Of a DNA stretch of 64,000 nt, positions 43,126 through 51,845 are shown piece after piece. The notes below the pieces were generated by a model, which worked only from the letters and a program-made list of their open reading frames with translations, was not told where the DNA came from and did not search any database. Numbering within the stretch: the first letter of the stretch is position 1; every line of letters starts with the position of its first letter. The stretch spans positions 1-64,000 of the forward strand of contig VXIS01000159.1 in assembly GCA_008704415.1 (NCBI GenBank), in the 5' to 3' direction. The DNA is from Sphaerosporella brunnea (lineage: Eukaryota > Ascomycota > Pezizomycetes > Pezizales > Pyronemataceae). The position numbers and the translations under genes were made by a program.

Positions 43126-43129
43126 TTGT

Positions 43130-43620
43130 AGGGTTGCATATACGTACGAGTGAGGAGCAGTGGGGAGCGATGTTCGGATGTAGATAGACATCGGGTCCTC
43201 AACCCTCTCTCCCCAATCAACCAACCTACAACCACCTACGCCCCTCTACACTGATGCCACCTCGTTTTTTTTTTTAGTTTCTCTTCAAACCTGCCTGCTG
43301 CAGTAACCGATCGCGATTGCATTTGCTGCCGCCGAAGCTGACTGTTATATTATTGCTCCTTAATTCAGCTCCGCAGAGGAACCTTCTGAATGAAGTGTCG
43401 AATTGGCGAGGGTTAAGACCGCTTACAGTTTGTTCTTACTGGTGAACTGATCTCCATCCCTATTACCTTGATTCGTCTTGCACCACCTCCCAACGACAGG
43501 ACAACATGCTTGACGAGCTGTTGAGCATCGCCTTTATTCTTCCAAATCAATGGAACGTGCACGGTGGCGATAATCCGGTTCGTCTAAAAGGAAATATGTG
43601 TGCAAGCCACAAGCATGATT
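43130..43620. other. 3' flank of gene 2, no gene
   Basis: It contains a (T)n run at 43266-43276 and no coding evidence. Confidence 0.3.
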
Positions 43621-43721
43621 TCCAGGGGTCCAAATATTCCGGCCAGTCCGGCTTTTAGTCTCCCCTGAACCGGACTGTTTGAAACGAGCTTTTGAAATTC
43701 CGGCCCGTTTGGACCAGGCTT

Positions 43722-43994
43722 TCAAAATCTCCGCCCCCACCCCCCCCGCTGTTCCAAGTCACTCAGCATACGCTCAACCTGATGAATTTGAGAACCCGGC
43801 ACATATACCAGATGTTCCCTGGCCCAGGGTTGGAGGCATTCTGTGGCTTCCACAACGTCGTCTCCCGGTTGGAGGCATTCTGTGGCTTCTACAACGTCGT
43901 CTCCCAAGGAACCCGCTGATCCGTAATAGTTTATCGACCCCTGGGAATTGTTAGTGATGCTCCCATCGACACCAACTTCAAATGACACTCTCAC
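43722..43994 (-). pseudogene. hAT transposase C-terminal fragment with internal duplication
   Basis: Minus-strand reading has LGDDVVEATECLQP directly repeated as GDDVVEATECLQPWAREHLV. The repeat comes from a tandem duplication of about 33 bp (GGAGGCATTCTGTGGCTTC twice at 43830-43890). VIEA-x-ECLKSWA-like sequence is typical of the extreme C-terminus of fungal hAT transposases. Confidence 0.55.
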
Positions 43995-44304
43995 CCGATG
44001 AACACACGTTCTGCTTCAGCAGGCATCGCTGGAATGGCATTGAGCTCAACTCCCAGGCGAGGCAGATATCCCATTGGAGCCTTGGTCCATCGCTTTAACG
44101 CAGTGGTCTTGCATGCCAGCGAATCCTGCGAGCGGGAGTTGCTGAAATCGCCCCAATGCATCGACTAGGGAGCTTGCCAACCGGGCGCGCATTTTCTGCA
44201 TTCGGCATAATCACCGACCAGACCTAATTCAGGATACCGGGCACCGGCCGGCACCTATTACATATCCAGGTTTTTCTTATGCCGGCCCGTTTGGACCAGG
44301 CTTT

Positions 44305-44520
44305 TGTTGACGATAGGTTTCACGCAGTGGACACTAAGAACGTAGGTGAAGAGATATATTGCAAGGTACGGAGGTCAGACGCTCGGTTCTGCACTTAAGG
44401 TGCAGAAACGACGCTAGCCCTAACCTTAATCCAACTACATCTCTCATCTAGTAGGGCAGTTTATACTCGGATGCCATATAGAGGATAGAGTGACGCTGTG
44501 GCGTCACTCCATACTCAACA
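44305..44520 (+). mobile_element. Solo LTR, 216 bp, with 5-bp target duplication
   Basis: It starts TGTTGACGATAGG and ends ATACTCAACA (short inverted TGTTGA/TCAACA ends) and is flanked by GCTTT at 44300-44304 and 44521-44525. It contains CACTTAAGGTGCAGAAACG and a TTATACTCGGAT stretch. It is a clean product of LTR-LTR recombination. Related, more decayed copies lie at 3541-3776 and 10085-10228. Confidence 0.9.
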
Positions 44521-44648
44521 GCTTTCCCAAGCCAGACCCAAGTGCCTACAGGGCTCGATCAGGGCAAGCAAATTCCGGTACATACAGGGCCCGCCAGGCA
44601 CCTGACGAATCATTGCTCTAACAAACAGGAAAGGACGACATAAAGGAA

Positions 44649-44939
44649 TTATACTGCCATTTCCGCGGCCTGCTGTTCCACATCAACCAGCACTGCTTCG
44701 ACCTGGCAATCTTGAGAGCCCGCTCCATAAACCAAATCTTCCCTCGCCCAAGATTTCCAACATTCAATCGCTTCAATGACATCGTCACCCAGCTTAGAGC
44801 GCTGGTCTGTGATGGTGTAACGGCCTCTAGGAAGGTAGTCAGCACTGTACTGTTTGGACATAAAAACACCGGTTGAGCTTACCCCCTGAAAACTACGGCT
44901 CATACCCGTGGTGCAATGATTGGATGCTGCCGACGGCAA
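44649..44939 (-). pseudogene. hAT transposase C-terminal fragment
   Basis: Minus-strand reading has SKQYSADYLPRGRYTITDQR, then SKLGDDVIEAIECWKSWARE and an EQQAAEMAV tail. The R-x-LGDDVIEA-x-EC-x-KSWA block is the hAT C-terminal signature. It is homologous to 43722-43994. Confidence 0.6.
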
Positions 44940-45198
44940 AAGTGCGGGGGATCAACAAGGTTTTTCATTGCAATCGGCACTGCAAATTTTCGTGAACCGC
45001 CGCGAGAGCCCGACCATGACGACGATCTGCGCTTTTAGCGTCGCCCTGGACAACCGGGCCCGGGCGGCAACTATCAGATATCCAGGCTTTGTTAACATCG
45101 GCCCGAACCTATCAGGCTGCACCAACCGTCGGCCCCACCTGACCGACTCTGTCGGGCCCCGTTTGGACTGGCGGGCGCCCGGACTATTGGGACCCCTG

Positions 45199-45290
45199 GA
45201 AGGGCCTTCTTGCCTTTCAGTGACGCATTGCTTTCCTTCAGAGTTCCAATCTGTTCCTGCAACGCAGTGATATGTTTCGGTGCCACAAGC
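45199..45290 (-). pseudogene. Coiled-coil gene, 5'-side part (split by the composite hAT)
   Basis: Minus-strand reading HITALQEQIGTLKESNASLK then GKKA runs straight into the GGCCCTTC target duplication and the transposon end. The reading frame continues in phase at 38196. Heptad-like hydrophobic spacing supports a coiled coil. Upstream the frame reads RLVAPKH and may begin at an intron acceptor (TTGTAG at about 45296-45301). The rest of the gene is not identified. Confidence 0.6.
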
Positions 45291-45299
45291 CTACAACGC

Positions 45300-46030
45300 C
45301 GCCTGTGAGATGGTGTTCTTGTCAACGTCGCTGCATTACAGACTGCCATCGGTGATTCTGGTTCAATTCCTTCGGTTGAACTGCGTTGCCAACATCTCTA
45401 TCTCAATCGTCTCCGGCTATGGGAGATCATCTCTGGTGTCTTGGCTATTTCTCGGTTTGAGGACTTGAGCTTAGATGCTGTGACAATCAAAAGCGAAGGC
45501 GATCGAGTTCGGGGTTTTCAGTTGCCTCACGCTGCGTCCTTGTGTTTTGTGCGAGGTGTTATTGGAGGAACCAAATTTCATCTATCACTCGGTGAAAGGG
45601 AGGAATCAGGGTTCGTGCCGAGTGGGGTTTGCTTGGAGAGAGTTTACGACAAGCACACACAACTGAACCTCACTCCACAGCTCCCCTCCACCACCATCAC
45701 CTTACCATCACAATGGAATGGTTCTGCCACGCAGCCCCTCTCGATCAGGGCTGGACCACTGAAGAGTAGACATCCTGCGCTGTTATGGTCGTCACTGGCT
45801 GCGTCGTCAGACGGACAACAATGTAGATCGTTCACATCATGCTTCGCAAAATGTATATATCTGCGTGTTGCCGCAACCCGATTATAGAGTATGCCGACAA
45901 GGATTGCGATACTGTTTCGCACGAGATGCTCGTCAGTTCCTGCATACTGGCGCTGCGACAGGAAAGAAGCCGGCGGTCAGGAACGTAAGGGACGCAGGCG
46001 TTGATTGAATATGTAGGAAGGGCGTTGAGC
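45300..46030. other. Possible further exons of the split gene, or none
   Basis: The plus strand has a frame with WEIISGVLAISRFEDLSLDA (about 45418-45480), which looks faintly like F-box/LRR text. The minus strand has AVCNAATLTRTPSH. Neither is convincing. Confidence 0.25.
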
Positions 46031-46079
46031 GGTTGCTGGACGTGTAGTAGCCATGCCCAGGCTGGCCTCTCACCCGGGT

Positions 46080-46407
46080 ACATGAATCAGATTCAACAAC
46101 CTGAAGGACCTCCAGCTACCCCGCCATCTCCGCCGCCCGCTGTTCCCAGTCTTTTGATTGCGATCGACGCTTTAGCTGCGGCGGAACGAGCACCGAACGA
46201 TTAGCGCTTATAGTCGCCCCGCGTTCGGCACAATGACCGACCCGACCTTGTTTTAGGATACCGGGCACCGCCCGGCACCTATCAGATAGACAGGTTTTTC
46301 TTAGGCCGGCCCGAACCAGTCGGGCTTGCCACATCACCGGCCCGACCTGACCCACTCCGTGGGGCCCCGTTTGACCTGGCGGCCGGCCGGACTATTGACC
46401 GCCCTAG
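46080..46407 (+). mobile_element. hAT family-1 right end
   Basis: It ends with GGACTATTGACCGCCCTAG (inverted CTAGGGCGGTCAATAGTCC). Subterminal CCGGGCACCGCCCGGCACCT, CAGATAGACAGGTTTTTCTT and GGCCCGACCTGACCCACTCC match the right parts of 39161 and 45198. The left partner is not identified. Confidence 0.6.
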
Positions 46408-46577
46408 TGGGTTAGAGTCGAGGAAGGAAGACCGTCTCTCTTCACCGCCAGCACCCGCCCGGATAAATACAATTCTATGCCATTTCCCGACTAGCTACAT
46501 CCACGCGGTATGGAGCATAATAGACGTTTTTTTATGCACAATACACCGCCAATTACCCAGCCAAATACTACCTTACT

Positions 46578-46904
46578 TAATAATAATAATAAAAAAAAGT
46601 TGCACAGCTATGAATGCCCGTTACCGGGGTTACCAGCTCCACTGCGCCCTCGCAGCCCCCTGTCTCAGACCGTAATTGCAGTGAATGGTAACCGGGGCAT
46701 TACAAACCAGCGTCTCTGCCTGACTAATCAGTGCAGATCCCGCTGTCGGACAACCCTGCTCACCCCGGCACACACGTGACGGGGCCCCTCAATACTGTTT
46801 CCGCAGGGAATTCCAGCCGGGCTCGAACGCGGCGACTGCCGCATTGAGCTTGAGGTCCGGACTGCGGATACAGGTCAGCTAACCATTGCGCCACGAAGGC
46901 GCGT
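46578..46904 (-). mobile_element. tRNA-derived SINE, copy B
   Basis: Reverse complement of nearly the whole of copy A: head with TGGCGCAATGG and GTTCGAGCC boxes, body with GGGGCCCCGTCACGTGTGTG and GTTTGTAATGCCCCGGTTAC, then a T8 plus (ATT)n tail (46578-46600 on the plus strand as TAATAATAATAATAAAAAAAA). It differs from copy A by scattered substitutions and no large indels. It supports the SINE call and its boundaries. Confidence 0.8.
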
Positions 46905-46967
46905 GCGTTGTTTGACGTGTTTCGCCTGCCTTGTACCCTCTAACGTGTGCTCCACAACACCCGCCAC

Positions 46968-47550
46968 TAGTGATGCAAACGAGCCGGTCGAGACGAGCCC
47001 AAGAGGTGACTCGAGCCGGATCGTCACTTTTACTGGCTCGGCTCGCGAGCGCGAGCCGGGCTCGAGCTGGTGGAGATAAATCATATGCTGAGGCGGGAGC
47101 ACGCGGGCAGGCGGCAGTTCATGGCCATGTAAATTTTCTACTATGTAGTAATCCCAGGATAGATCAGTCCGATATGTCTGACAGGCTCGAAGAGGAGTTG
47201 AGCGCGGCCTCGGCGTCTAAATCTACGCCCTCCGGCATATCACGGTCACTCTGAGTGGTTGCCCCTCCCGACGCCCGCCTTTGGTATAACCTCCGGATCT
47301 TCGTACTCCCATTTTTCCCGGCTGTTTACTTCCGTTTGCTTGAGCCAATGCTTAAGCAACAACAGAGCGCTGCTCGACTCCTTCATAAGCCGGTTGCGTT
47401 TCTTTGGGGTGATACTGTGCGGCTAGCGGTCGAGGGAAAGCCGGGGGGAAGCCGGGGGGAAGGGTAATACTTGAGGGCGCTGCGGCCACCGGCGGAACCT
47501 CGAGAGACGTCGAGCTGAGCTCGAGCTGGTGCGGCTCGTTTGCATCACTA
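46968..47550 (-). mobile_element. hAT family-2 element, 583 bp, with 8-bp duplication
   Basis: The ends are TAGTGATGCAAACGAGCCG (46968) and its inverted copy (ending 47550), flanked by a perfect CCCGCCAC duplication (46960-46967 and 47551-47558). On the minus strand it keeps the last exon of the family gene: AEAALNSSSSLSDISD then stop (about 47175-47225). Confidence 0.9.
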
Positions 47551-47639
47551 CCCGCCACGCTGACTACGCAAGGGACGCACTACCCCTACAGCACCGCTGA
47601 TCATCATATACGAGTGAACACCCGTGTGGTGACCACACG

Positions 47640-47880
47640 GTGTGCAGTCATTAGTACAGCGCCACTTAATGTAAAGTCATATGTACGTTGCAGTCAGAGC
47701 GTACGTGAAAAAAAAAAGGCCAGAACAAATGAAGACTCCGCCATCGCGCAAAAAAAGCTGTGAGCCACAGTGCAGTTGCGAAAAAAAAAAATTGCGAACA
47801 TCCCAACTCATCCCATTCAGCAAAAAACGCCCCATCAATTGTGAAATAGCTCCCTGAATACCACATTGCTGCACAATTCA
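47640..47880. other. Spacer, no gene
   Basis: A-rich runs (AAAAAAAAAA at 47709 and 47783). No coding evidence. Confidence 0.3.
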
Positions 47881-48110
47881 TCGCACCCTGATACCGTCCA
47901 GAAGAGGAGAGCTGGACAGTCGCTCCGCAATGTCGTCGCTCAAGCTCCTCCACGGCTGCGCTCCAAAATAGTAGAGCTGGACAGTCGCTCCGCAGTGTCG
48001 TCGCTGAAGCTCCTCCACGGCTTCGCTCCAGAATAGTAGAGCTGCGCAGTCGCTCCGCAGTGTCGTCGCTAAAGCTCCTCCCCGACTCCGCTCCACAATG
48101 CGCCTCGCAT
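47880..48110 (-). repeat. Three tandem units of the dispersed 65-70 bp repeat
   Basis: Each unit on the plus strand has GACAGTCGCTCCGCA-TGTCGTCGCT and AAGCTCCTCCACGGC. Single related units lie at 13280-13350 and 23140-23215 in the other orientation. The minus-strand ORF (47878-48123) is repeat-derived. Confidence 0.8.
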
Positions 48111-48599
48111 CACAGCTAATCACTCGGCTACTTATGGTTTCCGTGCTTAGCCACCGTGTTTAGCTACCGGTAAGCGCCACCGTAAAACGCCACCGTAAAA
48201 CGCCACAGGTAAATGCCGCGCTTTTGCCCGTTATAGGGATAGATGGTATATCGCTCCGCGGTGCTGGCTACGCAGCTAGATCCACCGCTCCCTGCCTCCC
48301 GTGCGCAAGCGGTCGCTGACTATATGAATTGTTGAGCTGCACGCGAATGCATTATGTATAGCTGGGTAGTCAGCACAGCGCAGCAATGTATTCTAGTCTG
48401 CCCAACTGCCTGGAGCGGTAGGTCTAGCCGGCATAGTCAGGAAACCAGCGGAGCCAGCCGTTTCGGGTACCCTGACTCATCCTGCTTGGTTGGCACGACA
48501 TCGCTGCACGGCCCGGCGCTACCGTAGCAACGTTAGCGCATTGTTGGTAAGCAGTTGATACGGCCTCTCATCGGCCCTAGCTTGGCTATCATAATTGCG

Positions 48600-48674
48600 A
48601 CGGAGTCTGGCGCATTGTGCTTAAGGCCCGGACTGTGGAAATAGGCCTGCTAACCATTGCGCCACGAAGGCGCG
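48600..48674 (-). mobile_element. SINE head-only relative, copy C
   Basis: Minus-strand GCGCCTTCGTGGCGCAATGG with TTAGC, then CAGTCCGGGCCTTAAGC-CAATGCG, matches the first about 70 bp of copies A and B. After that the sequence diverges and no B box or tail is recognised. It could be a 3'-truncated SINE or the tRNA-related parent module. Confidence 0.6.
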
Positions 48675-48849
48675 TGCAGTGAGCGATCCGTATCGCCGTC
48701 CGTGAACGCCCGCGGCCGCTTATACCGATGCCGGCTGACTGCAACACGCCGCCAAAATGGTTATATATTTCGCTCTGTATACGGATAGATGTGAGGCTGT
48801 GGAGGATTGTTCCGCCGGGTGTTCACCGGACCTGATGGTCACCTTCAGT

Positions 48850-48961
48850 CACCTGAGTCCGGTGCAAAATTGCCTGGTCCAAACGGGCGGTAAGTTTCAA
48901 AGCCCGTTTGAATCAAACAGGTTCAGGCCAAAGCCGGACTGGCCGTACTATTGACAGCCCC
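48850..48961 (-). mobile_element. hAT family-1 end (minus orientation)
   Basis: The reverse complement starts GGGGCTGTCAATAGTACGGC at 48961 and continues CAGTCCGGCTTTGGCCTGAA and CCCGTTTGGACCAGGC, as in the left ends at 10230 and 22701. Confidence 0.65.
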
Positions 48962-49380
48962 GCTGGCCTGCGGTGACGCCACGATAACGAGGTTATTGAC
49001 ACCCGGTAGCTACCAATTACCCGCACTCTGTGAATCATGGAACGGCTAATACCGGTGCTGGCCGCCATGCGGGCACATATATCGTTCCAGCCCACCTGTT
49101 TCGTTCATCGCTGGTGCTGCGTGCAGTGCCTATACCTACACCCCCGCACGCGAAGACAAGGAAACAAGTGACATCCTGAACCAGGTTTGGTATTTCCCTC
49201 CCCGTGGCGAGATGTGCAGGGTCGCCGACGGTGTTCGTTATGTCCCTTAACATACAAAAACGGGCACAGAGCGGTGAGCCCAGGGGTTGGATATTGGCAG
49301 TTTTGGTGCCGCGAAGTGGGAAACGGCGTGCCGAATTCTTGCAGGCCTTGACAGGCCGCATTTCGACAATGCACCCAACT
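48962..49380. other. No gene recognised
   Basis: A long minus-strand ORF (49035-49670) spans this stretch and a hAT end. It has no recognisable domain. Confidence 0.3.
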
Positions 49381-50200
49381 AGTGATGCACTCAAGCCGAA
49401 CCGATCAAAGCCTGGTCCCCTGGCGATCGAACGGGGTGACCGCCGAGCCGAGCCTGAGCTCAAGTAGTGTGGCAGACGAGCCGAGCCGGTATATGTTTTG
49501 GCTCGAGCCCGACTCGAGCCCATCGAGCTTTCTAGATAGAACCAGATTTTGCTGGGCGCTGGTACCCTCAAATTGAGCACCGTGTTTTGTTTCTTCCCTT
49601 TGACATTCCGCGGTTCTTTTTTTCTGTGAACCCCCGACCGCACTTCCACTGTCTTTACCTCCAGTACCACAACTCGAAACAGCGAAGCATGTCAGCGGAC
49701 CGGCAGCCAGCGCGGAGCGCACAAGCCGAGGAAGATGCCATGCGGGCTTTCTACATACAGGAGCTCAGTGGACGTTGGGGTATGGCCGCGTTAACTTTAT
49801 CCTTTAAGTTGCGCTCTTGTCCAACAGTTCTGGATACTTTGCATACTGCCGCCGGGGCCTGGACGCTCAGTGAACAGAAAACCTCGCACTACACAGCATT
49901 TCTATATGCCCGAAAGATCATATTTCGAAGAGCCGGAGGGTATAGCAGAGGCGGTGGCGGGGGAGGGGGAGGCCGCTCAAAGCGACCATGACGCTCCGGA
50001 GGCTGCGCTGAACTCTTCCGGCCTGTCAGACTTATCGGACTGATTTACGCTGACATAAACACATACTAGAAAATTTACATGACCATGAACTGCCTCCTGC
50101 CTGCGTGCTTGCGCCTCAAAACATGATTTTCCCCGACCGGCTCGATCCACCCCTTGGGCTCGACTCGAGTCGGCCCGTTCGCCACACTAAGCTCAAGCTG
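49381..50200 (+). mobile_element. hAT family-2 copy, right end lost
   Basis: The left end TAGTGATGCACTCAAGCCG starts at 49380-49381, and subterminal repeats CGAGCCGAGCC/GGCTCGAGCCCGACTCGAGC follow. Family-typical sequence continues to about 50200 (AGAAAATTTACATGACCATG, CTCGACTCGAGTCGG). No matching inverted end is found, so the right end is decayed or truncated. Confidence 0.65.
49689..50043 (+). pseudogene. Family-2 hAT gene remnant: first and last exon regions
   Basis: Exon 1 from ATG 49689 encodes MSADRQPARSAQAEEDAMRA then FYIQELSGRW and ends one base into the next codon at a GTATGG donor (49780). Further on, TLSEQKTSHYTAFLYARKII matches a minus-strand piece in the copy at 50578-51479. 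The C-terminus SDHDAPEAALNSS-GLSDLSD ends in TGA at 50041-50043. The middle of the protein is absent. The function of the parental protein (presumably a transposase) is inferred only from its location between hAT-like ends. Confidence 0.55.
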
Positions 50201-50426
50201 TTGGATCGAGCCCGGTGGTGGGAGAAGACCCTAGATGGCTGTGTGGGGGCGTAGATGGGGGCGGAATACAACACTACCGTCAGTGGCACAGTCACTTGGC
50301 CACTGCGCGGTATATACGTAATTCTGCGGTATTCTATCGAATTCCCTGATTGCGAATGGTCAAAGAAAGGCCGCCCCCACGTCCTCTCCAACCCCCACCG
50401 CGACACACTCACACCACATAATCACC

Positions 50427-50577
50427 ATGGCCACACGGTCGCAGGCCGCTCGCTCTGCAGCGCGAGATGAAATCGAGGCCGTGTACAAGAAGATCGGGGC
50501 AGCGTCCGGAATGGAGGTCAACGCCGACCCAAACTGCGCGCAACCAGTGAGGCCGGCAAAGAGACAACGAACACAAG
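50427..50577 (+). pseudogene. Gene 5' fragment interrupted by a hAT
   Basis: ATG 50427 in good context (ATCACCATGG) encodes MATRSQAARSAARDEIEAVY, KKIGAASGMEVNADPNC and RPAKRQRTQ, where the hAT at 50578 breaks the frame. A TATATA lies at about 50312-50317 and the leader is C/A-rich, as in fungal promoters. After the transposon the frame does not continue clearly. The DEIEAVYKKIG stretch faintly resembles family-2 exon 1, so it may itself be transposon-derived. Confidence 0.4.
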
Positions 50578-51479
50578 TAGTGATGGACATGAGCCGGCTC
50601 GAGCTTCGCTGTGGGGTCGGCTCGTGCAGGCTCGGCTCATCACGACTTCGGCTCGAGCCACCATACAATTTGCCATGCGCGAGCCGGTGTAAAAGGAGGA
50701 GGTCGAAGGACGTGAGATTCTGCGCGCTTCTATATACCAATCAAACCTCACGGGCGTCCGAGTGCACCGCTCATCATTCGATATCTGACGATTCCGACCC
50801 GGAATCAAGGCCTTCAGGTCCGTGCGCAGCTTCTTGCTGTGCGTCCATTCCCTCGGCCTCCCCGTCACCCTCCAGGCCCATCCAGGTCTCCCTCCACCGC
50901 TGCGTCATGGTGATCCTCGTCGCCTCTTGCCTGGCCTCGCCGGTGGTGAACTCTCTGACTGCATGTCTGAGTCCACATGGATACCTGGTTGTAGTCCCAC
51001 CGCTGCATGCACCTCACGGAAGATAACCTTTCTCTTATAGAGGAAGGCGTCAAACGTGGATGTTTTCAGCCCGCTGAGGGTTCGTTCGCCCGCGGCCTGG
51101 TTGACTCTAGCCACATGACTAGCGCGTCAGTCTGATGCACTAGACTTGAAGGGACGGCGAGTCAGCAATAACTGACCCTAACGTCCGGACATGTTCGTGT
51201 ACAGGTCTTGAATTTGGTCTTCTACTCCGCCAGTAGCATAGCGGCGAGGGCGGGGTGCGGCCATGGTACTTGACAGTAGTGGTTGACGGGGCGTCGGTGA
51301 CAAAGGTGGATAGGTTGGCGTGCAAGAGGACAGGTTACTTGGTTCGATAGACCATAGAATTGGGTCAACCCACCGGAACCTGTATGCTCCAACATCTCGC
51401 AGCTCAAGCCATAAGCTCGAGCCGAAGCTCGGCTCACCCGCGATTCGGCTCATACAGGCTCGGCTCATGTCCATCACGA
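50578..51479 (-). mobile_element. hAT family-2 element, 902 bp
   Basis: The ends TAGTGATGGACATGAGCCG (50578) and inverted TCGTGATGGACATGAGCCG (51479) are flanked by AACACAAG and ACCACACG, a 6/8 match consistent with a decayed duplication. On the minus strand it keeps exon 1 (MAAPRPRRYATGGVEDQIQD, LYTNMSGR, then TAG where the other copies have TGG) and TLSGLKTSTFDAFLYKRKVI. Confidence 0.75.
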
Positions 51480-51489
51480 ACCACACGCT

Positions 51490-51845
51490 GGGAGGTGCTA
51501 TAGCGCGCGACCCACACCAACTGAGCCGGCAACGCACATTGTGCCATGCTGTCACTGATCAAAGACCTGGGGACCATACAACGCTGAGCATACAACCACC
51601 AGCGCTTGGAACCGACATGTTGAGATTCATCATCGTGGGATACTGGCGGAAGAACCGACGCAATGCCAGATCATTAAACAAATATGAACGCAATTCGTGC
51701 AGGCATCGACTCTGTAGACTAAAGCCACCATGTATGGTGTATGTGGACGTCCGGTAGGCGAATAACTCAAGGGTGATGTCTAGGGTCGCCTTTTAGCAGA
51801 ATTTATAATTGAACCACGCTCAGCGTTCTCCGTCGTTGAATACCA
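51490..51845. other. No gene recognised
   Basis: An open plus-strand frame crosses this region from inside the hAT, but it shows no domain. Confidence 0.25.

Larger units (their letters stand above)
38197..45198. mobile_element. 7.0-kb composite hAT (macrotransposon) carrying cargo
   Basis: The outer ends are CTGGGGTCCCAATAGTCCGG (38197) and, inverted, CAGGGGTCCCAATAGTCCGG (ending 45198), flanked by a perfect 8-bp GAAGGGCC duplication. Inside are two family-1 hAT copies, 38197-39161 and 43623-45198. Their own inner flanks (GTCCCGGC right of the first, ATGATTTC left of the second) match neither each other nor the outer duplication. This is what is expected if two neighbouring copies at a donor site moved as one unit using the outer ends. 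Cargo 39162-43622 includes an exon fragment, a MULE, a LINE piece and gene 2. The insertion disrupts a coiled-coil gene. Confidence 0.75.
43623..45198. mobile_element. hAT family-1 copy 2 (interrupted by a solo LTR)
   Basis: The left end CAGGGGTCCAAATATTCCGG is at 43623, and the right end inverted CAGGGGTCCCAATAGTCCGG ends at 45198. A solo LTR with GCTTT duplication (44300-44525) splits it, so the pre-insertion length is about 1355 bp. Minus-strand pieces of the hAT C-terminus are present. Confidence 0.8.

Noticed and set aside
45092..45349. Minus-strand ORF as an independent small gene
   Set aside because: It is the coiled-coil gene's 5' part read through into the transposon end.
49035..49670. 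211-codon minus-strand ORF
   Set aside because: It crosses a hAT terminus and unrelated flanks; no domain or composition signal.
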